Assembly: GCA_946407375.1 (NCBI GenBank)
Contig: CAMJNS010000008.1
Span: forward strand, 1-47,257
Direction: 5' to 3'
Length of the DNA: 47,257 nucleotides
Origin: an uncultured bacterium
Lineage (GTDB): Bacteria > Muiribacteriota > Ozemobacteria > Ozemobacterales > Ozemobacteraceae
Shown here in pieces: positions 1 to 8,614 of the stretch (position 1 is the first letter of the stretch; the number at the start of each line of letters is the position of its first letter). The translations under genes and the position numbers were made by a program. The notes under the pieces were generated by a model that was given only the letters and a program-made list of their open reading frames with translations, had not been told where the DNA came from and made no database searches.

Positions 1-71
1 ATTTAGATTCTCCAAAAAGCTTCATTAATGAAGGGAAAAGTTTGCGTTTGCCCTGCTAATTACAACAATTA

Positions 72-113
72 CAAAAAAAAAGACTTAGGTTTATAAACCT
101 AAGTCTTTTTTTG
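72..113. terminator. Bidirectional intrinsic terminator after pnp
   Basis: A perfect inverted repeat (agacttaggttt / aaacctaagtct, 81-92 and 95-106) is flanked by an A-run on the left and a T-run on the right, so it can end transcription on either strand. It lies just past the pnp stop at 129. Bases 1-71 to its left hold no gene I can recognise. Confidence 0.85.
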
Positions 114-128
114 CTTTATTAAGCTCTA

Positions 129-2246
129 TTAAGCTTGAGTTTCTTCTAAGGCTGCTTTTCTAGAAAGGTTGACTCTACCTTGAGAATCAATTTCTATACA
201 TTTAACCTTAACTTCATCACCGATATTAACAACATCTTCTACTTTGTTTACACGGCGATTTTCAAGCTGGCTAATATGAACAAGTCCTTCTATACCAGGA
301 AGAATTTCAACAAAAGCACCAAAATTCATAATGCGTTTTACGGTTCCCATATAAATTTTGCCAACTTCTGCTTCATCAGTAACCTGATGAACAAGTTCAA
401 CAGCCTTATCATTTGCAGCAGCATCAGGACTCATAATAACGACTTTACCATCATCGGTAACTTCGATTTGTGCACCTGAATCTTCTGTAATCTTACGAAT
501 CATCTTGCCGCCTGGTCCAATAACGTTCTTAATCTTATCTGGATTAATCGTTAATGTAACTATACGTGGAGCATACTGAGATAGTGTCTTTCTTGGTTCA
601 TTCAAGACTTCCATCATCTTGCCAAGAATATACATACGGCCATCTCTAGCTTGTCTTAATGCAGTTCTCATAATATCAAGAGTTACACCAATAATCTTGA
701 TATCCATCTGAAGAGCATTTACACCCTGTTCAGTACCGGCAACCTTGAAATCCATATCGCCGAAGTGGTCTTCGTCACCAAGGATGTCGCTCAATACTGT
801 GAAGCTGTCGCCTTCTTTTATAAGACCCATTGCAATACCAGCAACAGGAGCTTTTATAGGAACGCCAGCATCCATAAGGGCAAGACAACCAGAACAAACG
901 GAAGCCATTGAAGAACTACCGTTACTAGACATAATTTCGCTAACTACACGAATAGTGTATGGAAATTCTGATTCTGGAGGAATAACTTTGCTTAGAGCTC
1001 TTTCAGCTAATGCACCATGACCTATTTCACGGCGGCCTGGACCTCTCATTGGCTTACATTCACCAGTTGAGAATGGTGGGAAGTTATAGTGAAGAATGAA
1101 TCTTTTCTTGGTTTCGTCATCAAGACCATCAATAACCTGTGAATCAGCATTAGCACCAAGAGTGCAAACGCCTAGAGATTGGGTCTGACCACGTTTGAAA
1201 ATTGCAGAACCATGGGTGCGTGGTAATATACCAGCATAGCAAGTGATAGGTCTAATATCGAATACTCTACGACCATCTATTCTGCGACCTTCTTCAAGAA
1301 TCATTCTGCGCATTTCAGCTTGTAATCTGCTTTCCAAAATTGCATGAGCAGCATTTAATTTTTCTGCAGCAACTTCTTCGCCAAGCTTTTCAGTTAATTT
1401 TGCAGCTAAATTTTCATTTAGAAGTCTTAATTTTTCAACTCTAGCTGTCTTTTCAGCAGTATTTAGACAATCTTTTAAATCATCCATTAAACTGTTTACG
1501 ACTTCTTCACATTCTGGTTCTGGAGCTGGTTCTGGAACTTCAGTCTTTTCTTTGCCACAGCGACTTGCTAATTCTTTTTGAGCATGAGCAAGTTTTTTTA
1601 TGTTTTCGTGAGCAAAACCAAGAGCTTCAATTAATTCTTCTTCTGAAACTTCAGAAGAACCGGATTCAACCATAGTGATTGCCTGTTCAGTACCAGCAAC
1701 AGTCATGTCTATAGTGCTGTTTTCTAGAGAAGCTGGTGATGGATTGATTACCAACTGACCATTGATTTTGCCAACTCTTACAGCTGCTACAGCATCAACT
1801 ATAGGAACTTCGGAAATCATGAATGCTGCACTTGCGGCGTTGATTGCAAGAATGTCTACAGGATTAACTTTGTCGTAAGAAAGAACATAGACAGCAACCT
1901 GCAAATCATTATGATAGTTTTTGGGGAACATCGGGCGGAGAGGTCTGTCGATTAGTCGGCTAGAAAGTATTTCTTTAGTTGTTGCACGACCTTCTCTTTT
2001 AAAGAAACCGCCTGGAATCTTTCCTGCTGCATAGGCTTTTTCAATATAGTCTACTGTTAAAGGAAGGAAGTCATTTCCTTCTTTTGGTTCTTTGCTAGCT
2101 ACAACTGCTGCGAAAACAACAGAATCGCCAGAACGAACAGTAACAGCACCTGAAGCCTGTTCTGCAAGTATTCCTGTTTCAAAAACCACGCTCTGAGCAT
2201 TTTGAGCATTAAGATCACAAGAAACTATTTCGTAGTTATTATCCAT
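129..2246 (-). CDS. pnp: Polyribonucleotide nucleotidyltransferase (PNPase)
   Basis: A 705-residue protein with the full PNPase layout, which degrades RNA from the 3' end using phosphate and feeds the cytoplasmic degradosome. Two RNase PH domains fill roughly residues 10-230 and 320-545, separated by a helical linker. The first carries the conserved GKIPGGFFKREGR stretch, and the second carries GRREIGHGALAERAL and SNGSSSMASVCSG. A KH domain follows (INPDKIKNVIGPGGK, about 555-610), then an S1 domain (about 615-690, with FGAFVEILPGIEGLVHIS). Length is normal for the family. The start lies 15 bases after the rpsO stop, the classic rpsO-pnp pairing, so the two are probably co-transcribed. No truncation or missing core motif is seen. 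Confidence 0.98.
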   Translation of the reverse strand: MDNNYEIVSCDLNAQNAQSVVFETGILAEQASGAVTVRSGDSVVFAAVVASKEPKEGNDFLPLTVDYIEKAYAAGKIPGGFFKREGRATTKEILSSRLIDRPLRPMFPKNYHNDLQVAVYVLSYDKVNPVDILAINAASAAFMISEVPIVDAVAAVRVGKINGQLVINPSPASLENSTIDMTVAGTEQAITMVESGSSEVSEEELIEALGFAHENIKKLAHAQKELASRCGKEKTEVPEPAPEPECEEVVNSLMDDLKDCLNTAEKTARVEKLRLLNENLAAKLTEKLGEEVAAEKLNAAHAILESRLQAEMRRMILEEGRRIDGRRVFDIRPITCYAGILPRTHGSAIFKRGQTQSLGVCTLGANADSQVIDGLDDETKKRFILHYNFPPFSTGECKPMRGPGRREIGHGALAERALSKVIPPESEFPYTIRVVSEIMSSNGSSSMASVCSGCLALMDAGVPIKAPVAGIAMGLIKEGDSFTVLSDILGDEDHFGDMDFKVAGTEQGVNALQMDIKIIGVTLDIMRTALRQARDGRMYILGKMMEVLNEPRKTLSQYAPRIVTLTINPDKIKNVIGPGGKMIRKITEDSGAQIEVTDDGKVVIMSPDAAANDKAVELVHQVTDEAEVGKIYMGTVKRIMNFGAFVEILPGIEGLVHISQLENRRVNKVEDVVNIGDEVKVKCIEIDSQGRVNLSRKAALEETQA

Positions 2247-2261
2247 TACAACCTCTTAAAA

Positions 2262-2531
2262 TTAGCGACGTAAGCCGAGCTTCTGGATTAAAGAAACATA
2301 GCGTTCTGCATTCTTGTTCTTTAGATAAGCAAGATGGCGTTTACGAGCACCAATCATTTTTAATAGACCACGGCGAGAAGCATGATCTTTTGGATTTTTT
2401 TCAAAGTGTTTAGAAAGATTGTTGATTCTTTCAGTAAGGATTGCGATCTGAACTTCTGGTGAACCAGTATCTTTTTCAGATTGCTGATAGGTTTCGATAA
2501 CCTTTGCTTTGTTTTCTTTTGTGATAGACAT
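2262..2531 (-). CDS. rpsO: 30S ribosomal protein S15
   Basis: An 89-residue S15, the usual length. Conserved family stretches are visible: [16 protein letters not shown] near residue 21, and [19 protein letters not shown] in the second half, which binds 16S rRNA helices h20-h22. The ATG at 2531 is preceded by AAGGAG at good spacing. It is first in an rpsO-pnp operon. In many bacteria S15 represses its own mRNA through leader structure. The 80-base leader here may do this, but I did not resolve a pseudoknot. Confidence 0.98.
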   Translation of the reverse strand: MSITKENKAKVIETYQQSEKDTGSPEVQIAILTERINNLSKHFEKNPKDHASRRGLLKMIGARKRHLAYLKNKNAERYVSLIQKLGLRR

Positions 2532-2610
2532 TTTTTTATCTCCTTAAATTTTAGTTGCAAAACCAAGTATTGACATAATGGGTACAACCCTAGTAATGCA
2601 TACGATTAGA

Positions 2611-2619
2611 ATTATAACA
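2611..2619 (-). promoter_or_regulatory. Extended -10 promoter of rpsO-pnp
   Basis: On the minus strand the sequence reads TGTTATAAT, a perfect extended -10 (TGnTATAAT), about 80 bases before the rpsO start. No clear -35 box is present beyond a T-run. The position gives a short leader ahead of the S15 gene. Confidence 0.55.
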
Positions 2620-2739
2620 CATCTTGAAGGAAAAAAAAACCATAATTTTTAGGGGTTAAAGGAGGAAGGTGAGTGATTGGTGGTGAGTTGTTATTATGCT
2701 AATACAATCCTCAGCCAGTTTGTCATTGCGAGAGCTTGA

Positions 2740-2903
2740 CTAAAAACTGGGTTTATGTATTAAATTTTTACTGGATCGCCACGGTTCTTTCAGAACCTCG
2801 CGATGACGTTAACATCCTCTGAATCCAGTCATATCCGTCATTGTGAGGCTTTGAAGGAGCTGTGGCGTTGCTGAAAGCAAAACGAAATCCATCCAGTTTT
2901 TAG
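2740..2903. repeat. MITE-like interspersed repeat, copy 1
   Basis: A 164-base element bounded by an 11-base perfect inverted repeat (ctaaaaactgg / ccagtttttag). The interior is an imperfect palindrome with ggatcgccacgg, cctcgcgatgacg, a cgtcattgtgag motif and a gtggcgttgctgaaagc motif. Most of it recurs, with few differences, at 11047-11196. The flank at 2721-2731 carries another tgtcattgcgag, suggesting nesting or an older partial copy. The rest of the 2532-2961 spacer holds the rpsO leader and promoter, a GA-rich tract (2911-2936) and no gene that I can see. Confidence 0.75.
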
Positions 2904-2961
2904 AGATTTAAAGAGCAGAGATAAGAGATTAGGGGTAACTTGAGTCAAGAATCTTCAATCT

Positions 2962-3492
2962 TCATTCTTTTTGCTTGTCTTTGCGAGGAAGTTTTTTTAG
3001 TCGTTGAACTTCGATGAAACGCTGTTCGAAAGGAATTCTCATTAAACGGACTTCTTCACGTTCTGGAATCTTACGTGAAGGCTCTAAGGTATCAGCTACC
3101 GCAAGAATCTTAGTAAGCATTGGAGCATCGTCAGCAGGGAAAGTATGGTCTCTTATTGCTAATATTACATCTACACCAATTGAGGGAATGTTCTTTATTA
3201 GCCAGCCTGCTGCGGCAGGACCATGAGCTAACATCGGTATTTTTTCCATTAAATCAGAAATAACAAAGCCAGTAGAACGTGCATATTCTAATGTTTCTTC
3301 TGGTGTAGCATGACGTAGAAGATCATGAGCCATTCCAGCTAAGTTTGCTGATTCAACATCGTAACCAACTTCTTTTGCATAACCAACTGCTAAGTCAGCA
3401 ACAGCTTGCATATGCATCTGCAACCCTTTAGGAGAAAGAGCTTGTTTTTCAAGGATAATATCTAAGTATTTTTTGTATTCTTCGTTTTTCAT
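2962..3492 (-). CDS. HD-domain hydrolase, YqeK-like
   Basis: A 176-residue HD-superfamily protein. Metal-binding signatures are visible in order: an early His (HMQAV, about 27), the HD pair (AGMAHDLLRHA, about 55), HGPAAAGWLI (about 90), a further DHTFP (about 117), and AVADTLEPSRKIPER (about 131). The last, AD-x-(I/L)EP-x-R, is typical of YqeK, a symmetrical Ap4A hydrolase giving two ADP, so dinucleoside tetraphosphate hydrolysis is the best guess. YqeK genes often sit beside nadD or rsfS. Here the neighbours are obg upstream and repeats downstream. The C-terminus is Lys-rich and shorter on motifs than average. Start at 3492 has only a weak A-rich ribosome site. Confidence 0.8.
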   Translation of the reverse strand: MKNEEYKKYLDIILEKQALSPKGLQMHMQAVADLAVGYAKEVGYDVESANLAGMAHDLLRHATPEETLEYARSTGFVISDLMEKIPMLAHGPAAAGWLIKNIPSIGVDVILAIRDHTFPADDAPMLTKILAVADTLEPSRKIPEREEVRLMRIPFEQRFIEVQRLKKLPRKDKQKE

Positions 3493-3502
3493 ATTTTCTT
3501 TT

Positions 3503-3662
3503 AGTTTTTATTGTTTTTGGTAGTTATTGTTGTTTAAGTTTCAAGTTATAAGATTCAAGATACAAGACTATTGAAACTCATTTTTTGTCTAGTATCTCAA
3601 TTTATGGTCTTATTTCTTAAAATAAAAACAACAAAAACCAACAACAATAATAACTTAAATTG
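3503..3662. repeat. Long AT-rich inverted repeat between HD gene and obg
   Basis: The left arm (3503-3540) carries ttattgtttttggtagtt and ttgttgtttaag. The right arm (3620-3662) carries its imperfect complement (acaacaaaaaccaacaacaa, then cttaaat). The interior holds a second small stem (gatacaagac / gtctagtatc). A related arrangement occurs at 15690-15850, so this looks like a dispersed hairpin element rather than chance. Confidence 0.5.
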
Positions 3663-3663
3663 A

Positions 3664-4947
3664 TCAGTCAAAGAACTCGTGATACTCGAATTCCATATCT
3701 CCAATTGATATTGTATCGTTATCAGCGGCTTCTAAGGTTCTAAGCTCATCAATAAAACCCATTCGTTTTATTTTCTGTCGAAATCTTGCTATTGCTTCAT
3801 CGTTTGCAAAGTCTGTCATAGCAACAAGGCGTTCTATGTCTGGGCCAGTTACTTCCCAATAGCCTTCTTCTAACTCTTCAATTCTAAATGGTTCAATAAA
3901 TTCGTAAAGCTTTTCATCTTTATTAGCTTCAAGCATTACAGGAGTTTTCAGTTCTTTCAACTCTTGGCTTAAATACTTAAGAAGAGGATCAATTCCTTCT
4001 TTCGTGGCACCAGAAATAGGGAATATTTTTACACCACGGGCTTCCATTTCTTTTTGAAAATCAGGGAAAAGTTCTCTTGAGTCGGGCAAATCCATTTTAT
4101 TGGCAGCCACTACTACAGGTTTTTCTGCCAGTTTTTCTGAGAATTGTCTTAGTTCTTCCATAATGATGTCGTAGTTCTTGGTAACATTTTCCATATCAAG
4201 TTGACTAACATCAATGAGATGAAGAAGAATTCTAGTGCGTTCTATGTGTTTTAAAAACTGTGTTCCAAGACCAGTTCCTTCGTGAGCTCCTTCTATCAAA
4301 CCAGGAATATCAGCAACACAAAAAGAGTTTAAACCTTCTGGTTTCACTATTCCAAGACTTGGAGTAAGGGTAGTAAAAGGATAGTCAGCAACTTTTGGTC
4401 TAGCATTGCTGACAGCTCTTAAGAAGGTTGATTTGCCTGCATTTGGCAAGCCTACTAAGCCAACATCTGCCAAAAGTTTAAGTTCTAGTCTTAGTCTTAA
4501 CTTTTTGCCAGGTTCACCTTTTTCAGCACTTCTAGGTGTTCTGTGAGTTGGGGTCGCAAACCTTGCGTTACCCATTCCACCGCGACCGCCTTTAAGCAAT
4601 ATTTCACGCTGACCTTTGTGTTCCATGTCAACAAGAAGACGTCCTGATTCTAAATCATAAACCAAAGTTCCTACAGGAACTTTAACAACGCAGTCTTTCC
4701 CGTTAGCACCCGCCATATTTTTAATTTGACCATTCTGCCCATTTTCAGCTTTGTGAACACGAACAAAACTTAAATCATAAAGGGTAGTCAAATCATCAGT
4801 GGCTTCAAAAACCAAGTCTCCGCCTTTCCCACCATCTCCACCTGATGGACCTCCCATGGGCACAAATTTTTCTCGGCGAAAAGCTACGGCTCCATTGCCG
4901 CCATTACCAGAGGATACTTCAATTGTTACTTCATCTACGAATTTCAT
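3664..4947 (-). CDS. obg: GTPase Obg (ribosome assembly, stress response)
   Basis: A 427-residue Obg protein from the canonical start MKFVDEVTIEV. The Gly-rich Obg fold spans about 1-158 (GGPSGGDGGKGGD, GGRGGMGNARFATPT). The G domain spans about 160-330, with G1 GLPNAGKST, switch region YPFTTLTPSLG, G3 DIPGLIEGAHEG, G4 NKMDLP and G5 SGATKEG. The C-terminal OCT domain (about 345-425) starts around FIEPFRIEELEEGYWEVTGP. It binds pre-50S ribosomes and links GTP and ppGpp levels to growth. A TTG at 5001 would add 18 residues that do not match the family, so I prefer the internal ATG. Divergent from the LCP operon that starts at 5032. Confidence 0.96.
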   Translation of the reverse strand: MKFVDEVTIEVSSGNGGNGAVAFRREKFVPMGGPSGGDGGKGGDLVFEATDDLTTLYDLSFVRVHKAENGQNGQIKNMAGANGKDCVVKVPVGTLVYDLESGRLLVDMEHKGQREILLKGGRGGMGNARFATPTHRTPRSAEKGEPGKKLRLRLELKLLADVGLVGLPNAGKSTFLRAVSNARPKVADYPFTTLTPSLGIVKPEGLNSFCVADIPGLIEGAHEGTGLGTQFLKHIERTRILLHLIDVSQLDMENVTKNYDIIMEELRQFSEKLAEKPVVVAANKMDLPDSRELFPDFQKEMEARGVKIFPISGATKEGIDPLLKYLSQELKELKTPVMLEANKDEKLYEFIEPFRIEELEEGYWEVTGPDIERLVAMTDFANDEAIARFRQKIKRMGFIDELRTLEAADNDTISIGDMEFEYHEFFD

Positions 4948-5031
4948 GAGCCGAATTATATCATCGAGAAACTTAAGCCGCAAGTTTTTTAGGAGTGGCA
5001 AATAAAGAGTTTTGATGATAATATAACTTTT

Positions 5032-6453
5032 ATGGAAGATAACAACAATTTAGAGCAAAAAACAGAAATTTTAGCAGAAGATAATGCTTCTCTTGTTGAG
5101 AAAGAGTCTGTTGAAGATACATCATCAACTAATTCTTCCCCAAAACCTCAAGCAGTCTTAGACGAACTAGATAAGTTAAAAACTGCTAGTTCTGAAGCTT
5201 CCTCATCTGTTGAAAGTAGTGAAAGCACTTCAACAACAGATGAGAAAGTTTCATCTGAAATTGTTAGTGATAGCTCTTTAAATGATAGGGGAGAATCATC
5301 AGATAAAATAGAAGAAATTAAAATTGTTACCCCTGTAGTTGCAGATAATAGTGACTCCACGAATGTGGAAGAATTATCAGATAATAAAATAGAATCAGAA
5401 CCTTCATCTTCATTAGATAAAAATAAACTTATTTCATCAAAAGAATACTCTTCTAATGAATCAAGTTTTAAAAGGTATTTTAATGTAGATTTTTGGAAAT
5501 CTTTCTTTTTCGATATTATTTTTCTATTATTTTGTGTGTTTTTCGTTTTTGTGTTAGTTCAAAAGTGGTTTTCTTCTCAGGAAGCTAAAATTATAGGAAC
5601 AAATCAAGTTCATTCTTCCTTAGAATCTGGAGAAAAAACTGCAATAGGTAATATTAATGTGCTTGTAATGGGTTTAGATTCTGTTGAAGGAACCCATCGT
5701 TCAGATACAATATTTGTATTAGGTGTGAATCCTTCTAAAGGTAAGATTACAATGCTTTCTATTCCACGTGATACAAGGGTTATCATTGAGAATAAAGCCA
5801 GGAAAATAAATGAAATTTTGCCAAGATATGGAGAACCTACCTTGCGGAAAATATTAGAAGATTTATTAAAAATCAATATAAGTCGTAAGATTGAAGTTGG
5901 TTTTGAAAGCTTTATTGAAGTTGTAGATGCCATAGGTGGTGTAGATATAAATATTGAGAAAGCAATGAATTATGATGATAACTGGGGTAACCTTCATATT
6001 CACTTTAAACCTGGTATGAATCACCTTGACGGGCAGGATGCATTAAGATATGTTCGCTTTAGAAAAGATGCAATGGCTGATTTAGGTAGAATTAAACGAC
6101 AACAGGATTTTGTAAAAGCTGTAGTTAAGAAGATAATGAGCCCAGCTTCTATTGTTAGATTGCCTAATATTATAGAAAAAGCTTTCAAGCATATAAAAAC
6201 AGATTTTACTCTTCAAGAAATACTTACATTAGCTAAAGGTTTCAATACTACTGATATAAAAATTAGAACTATGTCTGTTCCTGGTGAAGCTAGATATGTA
6301 GATAAAATCAGTTATTTTATGCCATATTCAGAAGAAGCAATTGCTATTGGCAGTAATTATTTTTCAGATTTAGCTATATTTGAAATAGAAAAAAACTATG
6401 AAGCAGATAGAATAATGCCTATACAAAGTAAAACAGACAGGAAAAACAAATGA
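5032..6453 (+). CDS. LytR-CpsA-Psr (LCP) family protein
   Basis: A 473-residue membrane protein. Residues 1-155 are a disordered Ser/Glu/Asp-rich cytoplasmic tail. One membrane span follows (FFFDIIFLLFCVFFVFVLVQ, about 160-180), then an extracytoplasmic LCP domain (about 205-400). Landmarks are INVLVMGLDS, RSDTIFVLGVNP, SIPRDTRV (pyrophosphate-binding Arg), KINE, GGVDINI and HLDGQDALRYVRFRKD followed by GRIKRQQ. LCP enzymes move polyprenyl-phosphate-linked glycans onto cell-wall or surface acceptors. They are best known in Gram-positives but occur in diderms too. The stop overlaps queA by four bases (ATGA), making this the first gene of a four-gene operon. Confidence 0.92.
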   Translation: MEDNNNLEQKTEILAEDNASLVEKESVEDTSSTNSSPKPQAVLDELDKLKTASSEASSSVESSESTSTTDEKVSSEIVSDSSLNDRGESSDKIEEIKIVTPVVADNSDSTNVEELSDNKIESEPSSSLDKNKLISSKEYSSNESSFKRYFNVDFWKSFFFDIIFLLFCVFFVFVLVQKWFSSQEAKIIGTNQVHSSLESGEKTAIGNINVLVMGLDSVEGTHRSDTIFVLGVNPSKGKITMLSIPRDTRVIIENKARKINEILPRYGEPTLRKILEDLLKINISRKIEVGFESFIEVVDAIGGVDINIEKAMNYDDNWGNLHIHFKPGMNHLDGQDALRYVRFRKDAMADLGRIKRQQDFVKAVVKKIMSPASIVRLPNIIEKAFKHIKTDFTLQEILTLAKGFNTTDIKIRTMSVPGEARYVDKISYFMPYSEEAIAIGSNYFSDLAIFEIEKNYEADRIMPIQSKTDRKNK

Positions 6454-7475
6454 AAACAGATTTGTTTGATTATTATTTACCTCCTGAGCTTATTGCTCAA
6501 ACCCCATCTAAAGAACGTTCTGGTTCGAGACTTCTTGTGTATAATCGTTTAACTGACAAAGTAGAACATCGCCATTTTTCTGATATTTCAGAGTATTTTG
6601 AAAAAGGCGATTTGCTTATAGTAAATAGTTCTAGAGTTATTCCAGCGAGAATTCATACCATAAAAAGTGAATTTAGCACTGCTGGCAGCGAAATATTTTT
6701 TATTAAAAATCTTAGCGAAGGAAGATTTGAGGCTATGGTTCATCCTGGTAAAAAATTCAAGCCAGGTAAAAAGCATATGCTTCCAAATGGTAAAATAGTT
6801 GTTACTGAAGAGGTATTAGAAACAGGTCTAAGAGTTTTGCGAACTGAAGATGGTAGCGACCCTGTTACAATATTCAGAGAAAATGGCGAAATGCCTCTTC
6901 CTCCTTATATAACATCTCGTGAAAGTTCTCCAGAACGTTATCAGACAGTATATTCTAAGGAAGAAGGTTCTGTTGCTGCTCCAACAGCAGGTTTACATTT
7001 TGATGAAAAAGTATTTGCTGATTTGAGAGCAAAAGGAGTAAATATTGCTGAAGTTGTTCTTCATGTTGGGCTTGGAACATTTAAGCCAGTTGAGGTTGAT
7101 GATTTAGACAATCATCATATGCACGAAGAAAGATTTTTGGTTTCTAAGGAAACGGCAAAACTTTTTAAAGATACTAGAGCTGCAGGCAAAAAGATTTGGG
7201 CTTGTGGTACAACTAGTGTAAGAACTCTAGAATCAGCAATTGACGAAAAGGGCGAATTGAAAACCGGTTGGCAATCAACTGCTTGCTTTATAAAACCTGG
7301 TTATGAATTTAAAGCTGTTGACCATCTTATCACTAATTTTCACCTGCCTAAATCTACTTTGGTTGTGTTAGTTTCTGCTTTTGCAGGTCGGGAAAAAACC
7401 TTAGAGTTGTATCAAGAAGCGATAAAAAATAAGTATCGTTTTTATTCTTTTGGAGATTCAATGCTTTTAATATGA
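6450..7475 (+). CDS. queA: S-adenosylmethionine:tRNA ribosyltransferase-isomerase
   Basis: A 341-residue QueA. It transfers the ribose of SAM to preQ1 in tRNA to give epoxyqueuosine. Family blocks are clear: DYYLPPELIAQTP at the start, LLIVNSSRVIPARI (about 52), EMPLPPYI (about 148), SVAAPTAGLHF (about 175), HVGLGTFKPV (about 204), and ACGTTSVRTLES with HLITNFHLPKSTL near the end. Length is typical. It overlaps the LCP stop and the tgt start by four bases each (ATGA), implying translational coupling. It acts one step after Tgt in queuosine synthesis. Confidence 0.98.
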   Translation: MKTDLFDYYLPPELIAQTPSKERSGSRLLVYNRLTDKVEHRHFSDISEYFEKGDLLIVNSSRVIPARIHTIKSEFSTAGSEIFFIKNLSEGRFEAMVHPGKKFKPGKKHMLPNGKIVVTEEVLETGLRVLRTEDGSDPVTIFRENGEMPLPPYITSRESSPERYQTVYSKEEGSVAAPTAGLHFDEKVFADLRAKGVNIAEVVLHVGLGTFKPVEVDDLDNHHMHEERFLVSKETAKLFKDTRAAGKKIWACGTTSVRTLESAIDEKGELKTGWQSTACFIKPGYEFKAVDHLITNFHLPKSTLVVLVSAFAGREKTLELYQEAIKNKYRFYSFGDSMLLI

Positions 7476-8614
7476 CAAATACAGATTTTTCTTTTACTCT
7501 TGAACAAAAATCAGAAGAATGTTGGGGACGTGTCGGAACTATAAAAACCAGACGTGGAGAAATTCAAACTCCCATTTTTATGCCGGTAGGAACAATAGGT
7601 AGCGTGAAAACCTTATCTCCTGACGAGATAATAGCCACTGGAGCTCAAATTATTTTGGGCAATACCTATCATTTGTTGCTTAGACCTGGAACAGATGTTT
7701 TAGATCATTTTGGTGGATTACATAAAATGATGGCTTGGGATAAGCCAATTCTAACTGATTCCGGTGGATTTCAAGTTTTTTCCTTGAATAAACTAAATAA
7801 AATAACAGATGATGGAGTTGAATTTGCTTCTCATATAGATGGTAAGCGTTATTGGATAAATCCAGAAGAATCTATGCGTATTCAGCGGTCTATTGGTTCT
7901 GAAATTATGATGGTTTTTGATGAGTGCAGTCCTTATCCCTGTGATGAAAAAAGAGCTAAAGCTGCATTAGATCGCTCTGTTGCTTGGGCAAAACGTTGTA
8001 GGATTGATCACCCCAAAATGCGTAATGGGCAGGCCTTATTTGGAATTGTCCAAGGTTCAATGTATCTACCTTTGAGATTAGAATCAATAAAGCGAACTGA
8101 AGAAATAGGTTTTGAAGGTATGGCTATTGGGGGGTTGTCTGTTGGTGAACCAAAAGAACTAATGCTTAAAATAATGGATGGAATGATGCCATATATGCCT
8201 GAAAATATGCCAAGATACCTTATGGGTGTAGGGACACCAGAAGATTTGTTTTATGGTGTAGAACGTGGTATAGATATGTTCGATTGTGTTCATCCTACTA
8301 GAATTGCAAGACATGCTACTGTATTTACTAGAGATGGGCGTATTAGTCTTTTAAATGCTAAATATACTTTAGATGAATCGCCTATTGATGCTAGTTGTAG
8401 TTGTTATGCTTGCCGTACTTTTTCTAAAGGTTATTTAAGACATTTATTTAAAGCAAAAGAAATTTTAGGTTTAAGAATGGCAAGCTTGCATAATGTTTCA
8501 TTTATGGTTAATCTAATAAAAGAGATTCGACAATCTCTTGTCGAAAAAAGATTTAAATCTTTTAAGACTGAATTTTTAAGTAGGTATTTATCGGAGAAGG
8601 AGACTATTTATTAA
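7472..8614 (+). CDS. tgt: Queuine/preQ1 tRNA-guanine transglycosylase
   Basis: A 380-residue Tgt, exchanging the wobble guanine of GUN-anticodon tRNAs for preQ1. Visible motifs are IFMPVGTIGSVK, the active-site DSGGFQVFS (Asp, about 97), FDECSPYP, GIVQGS (about 190), GGLSVGEPKE, the nucleophile region VERGIDMFDCVHPTR (about 265), and a zinc site CSCYACRTFSKGYLRHL (three Cys, then His). Length is normal. It follows queA with an ATGA overlap, and its TAA overlaps the next ATG as TAATG. Confidence 0.98.
   Translation: MTNTDFSFTLEQKSEECWGRVGTIKTRRGEIQTPIFMPVGTIGSVKTLSPDEIIATGAQIILGNTYHLLLRPGTDVLDHFGGLHKMMAWDKPILTDSGGFQVFSLNKLNKITDDGVEFASHIDGKRYWINPEESMRIQRSIGSEIMMVFDECSPYPCDEKRAKAALDRSVAWAKRCRIDHPKMRNGQALFGIVQGSMYLPLRLESIKRTEEIGFEGMAIGGLSVGEPKELMLKIMDGMMPYMPENMPRYLMGVGTPEDLFYGVERGIDMFDCVHPTRIARHATVFTRDGRISLLNAKYTLDESPIDASCSCYACRTFSKGYLRHLFKAKEILGLRMASLHNVSFMVNLIKEIRQSLVEKRFKSFKTEFLSRYLSEKETIY

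Noticed and set aside
745..1020. Open frames opposite pnp
   Set aside because: They are shadows of strongly conserved PNPase codons on the other strand, with no initiation signals.
4948..5001. Longer Obg start at a TTG codon
   Set aside because: The 18 added residues do not fit the invariant MKFVD start of Obg proteins.
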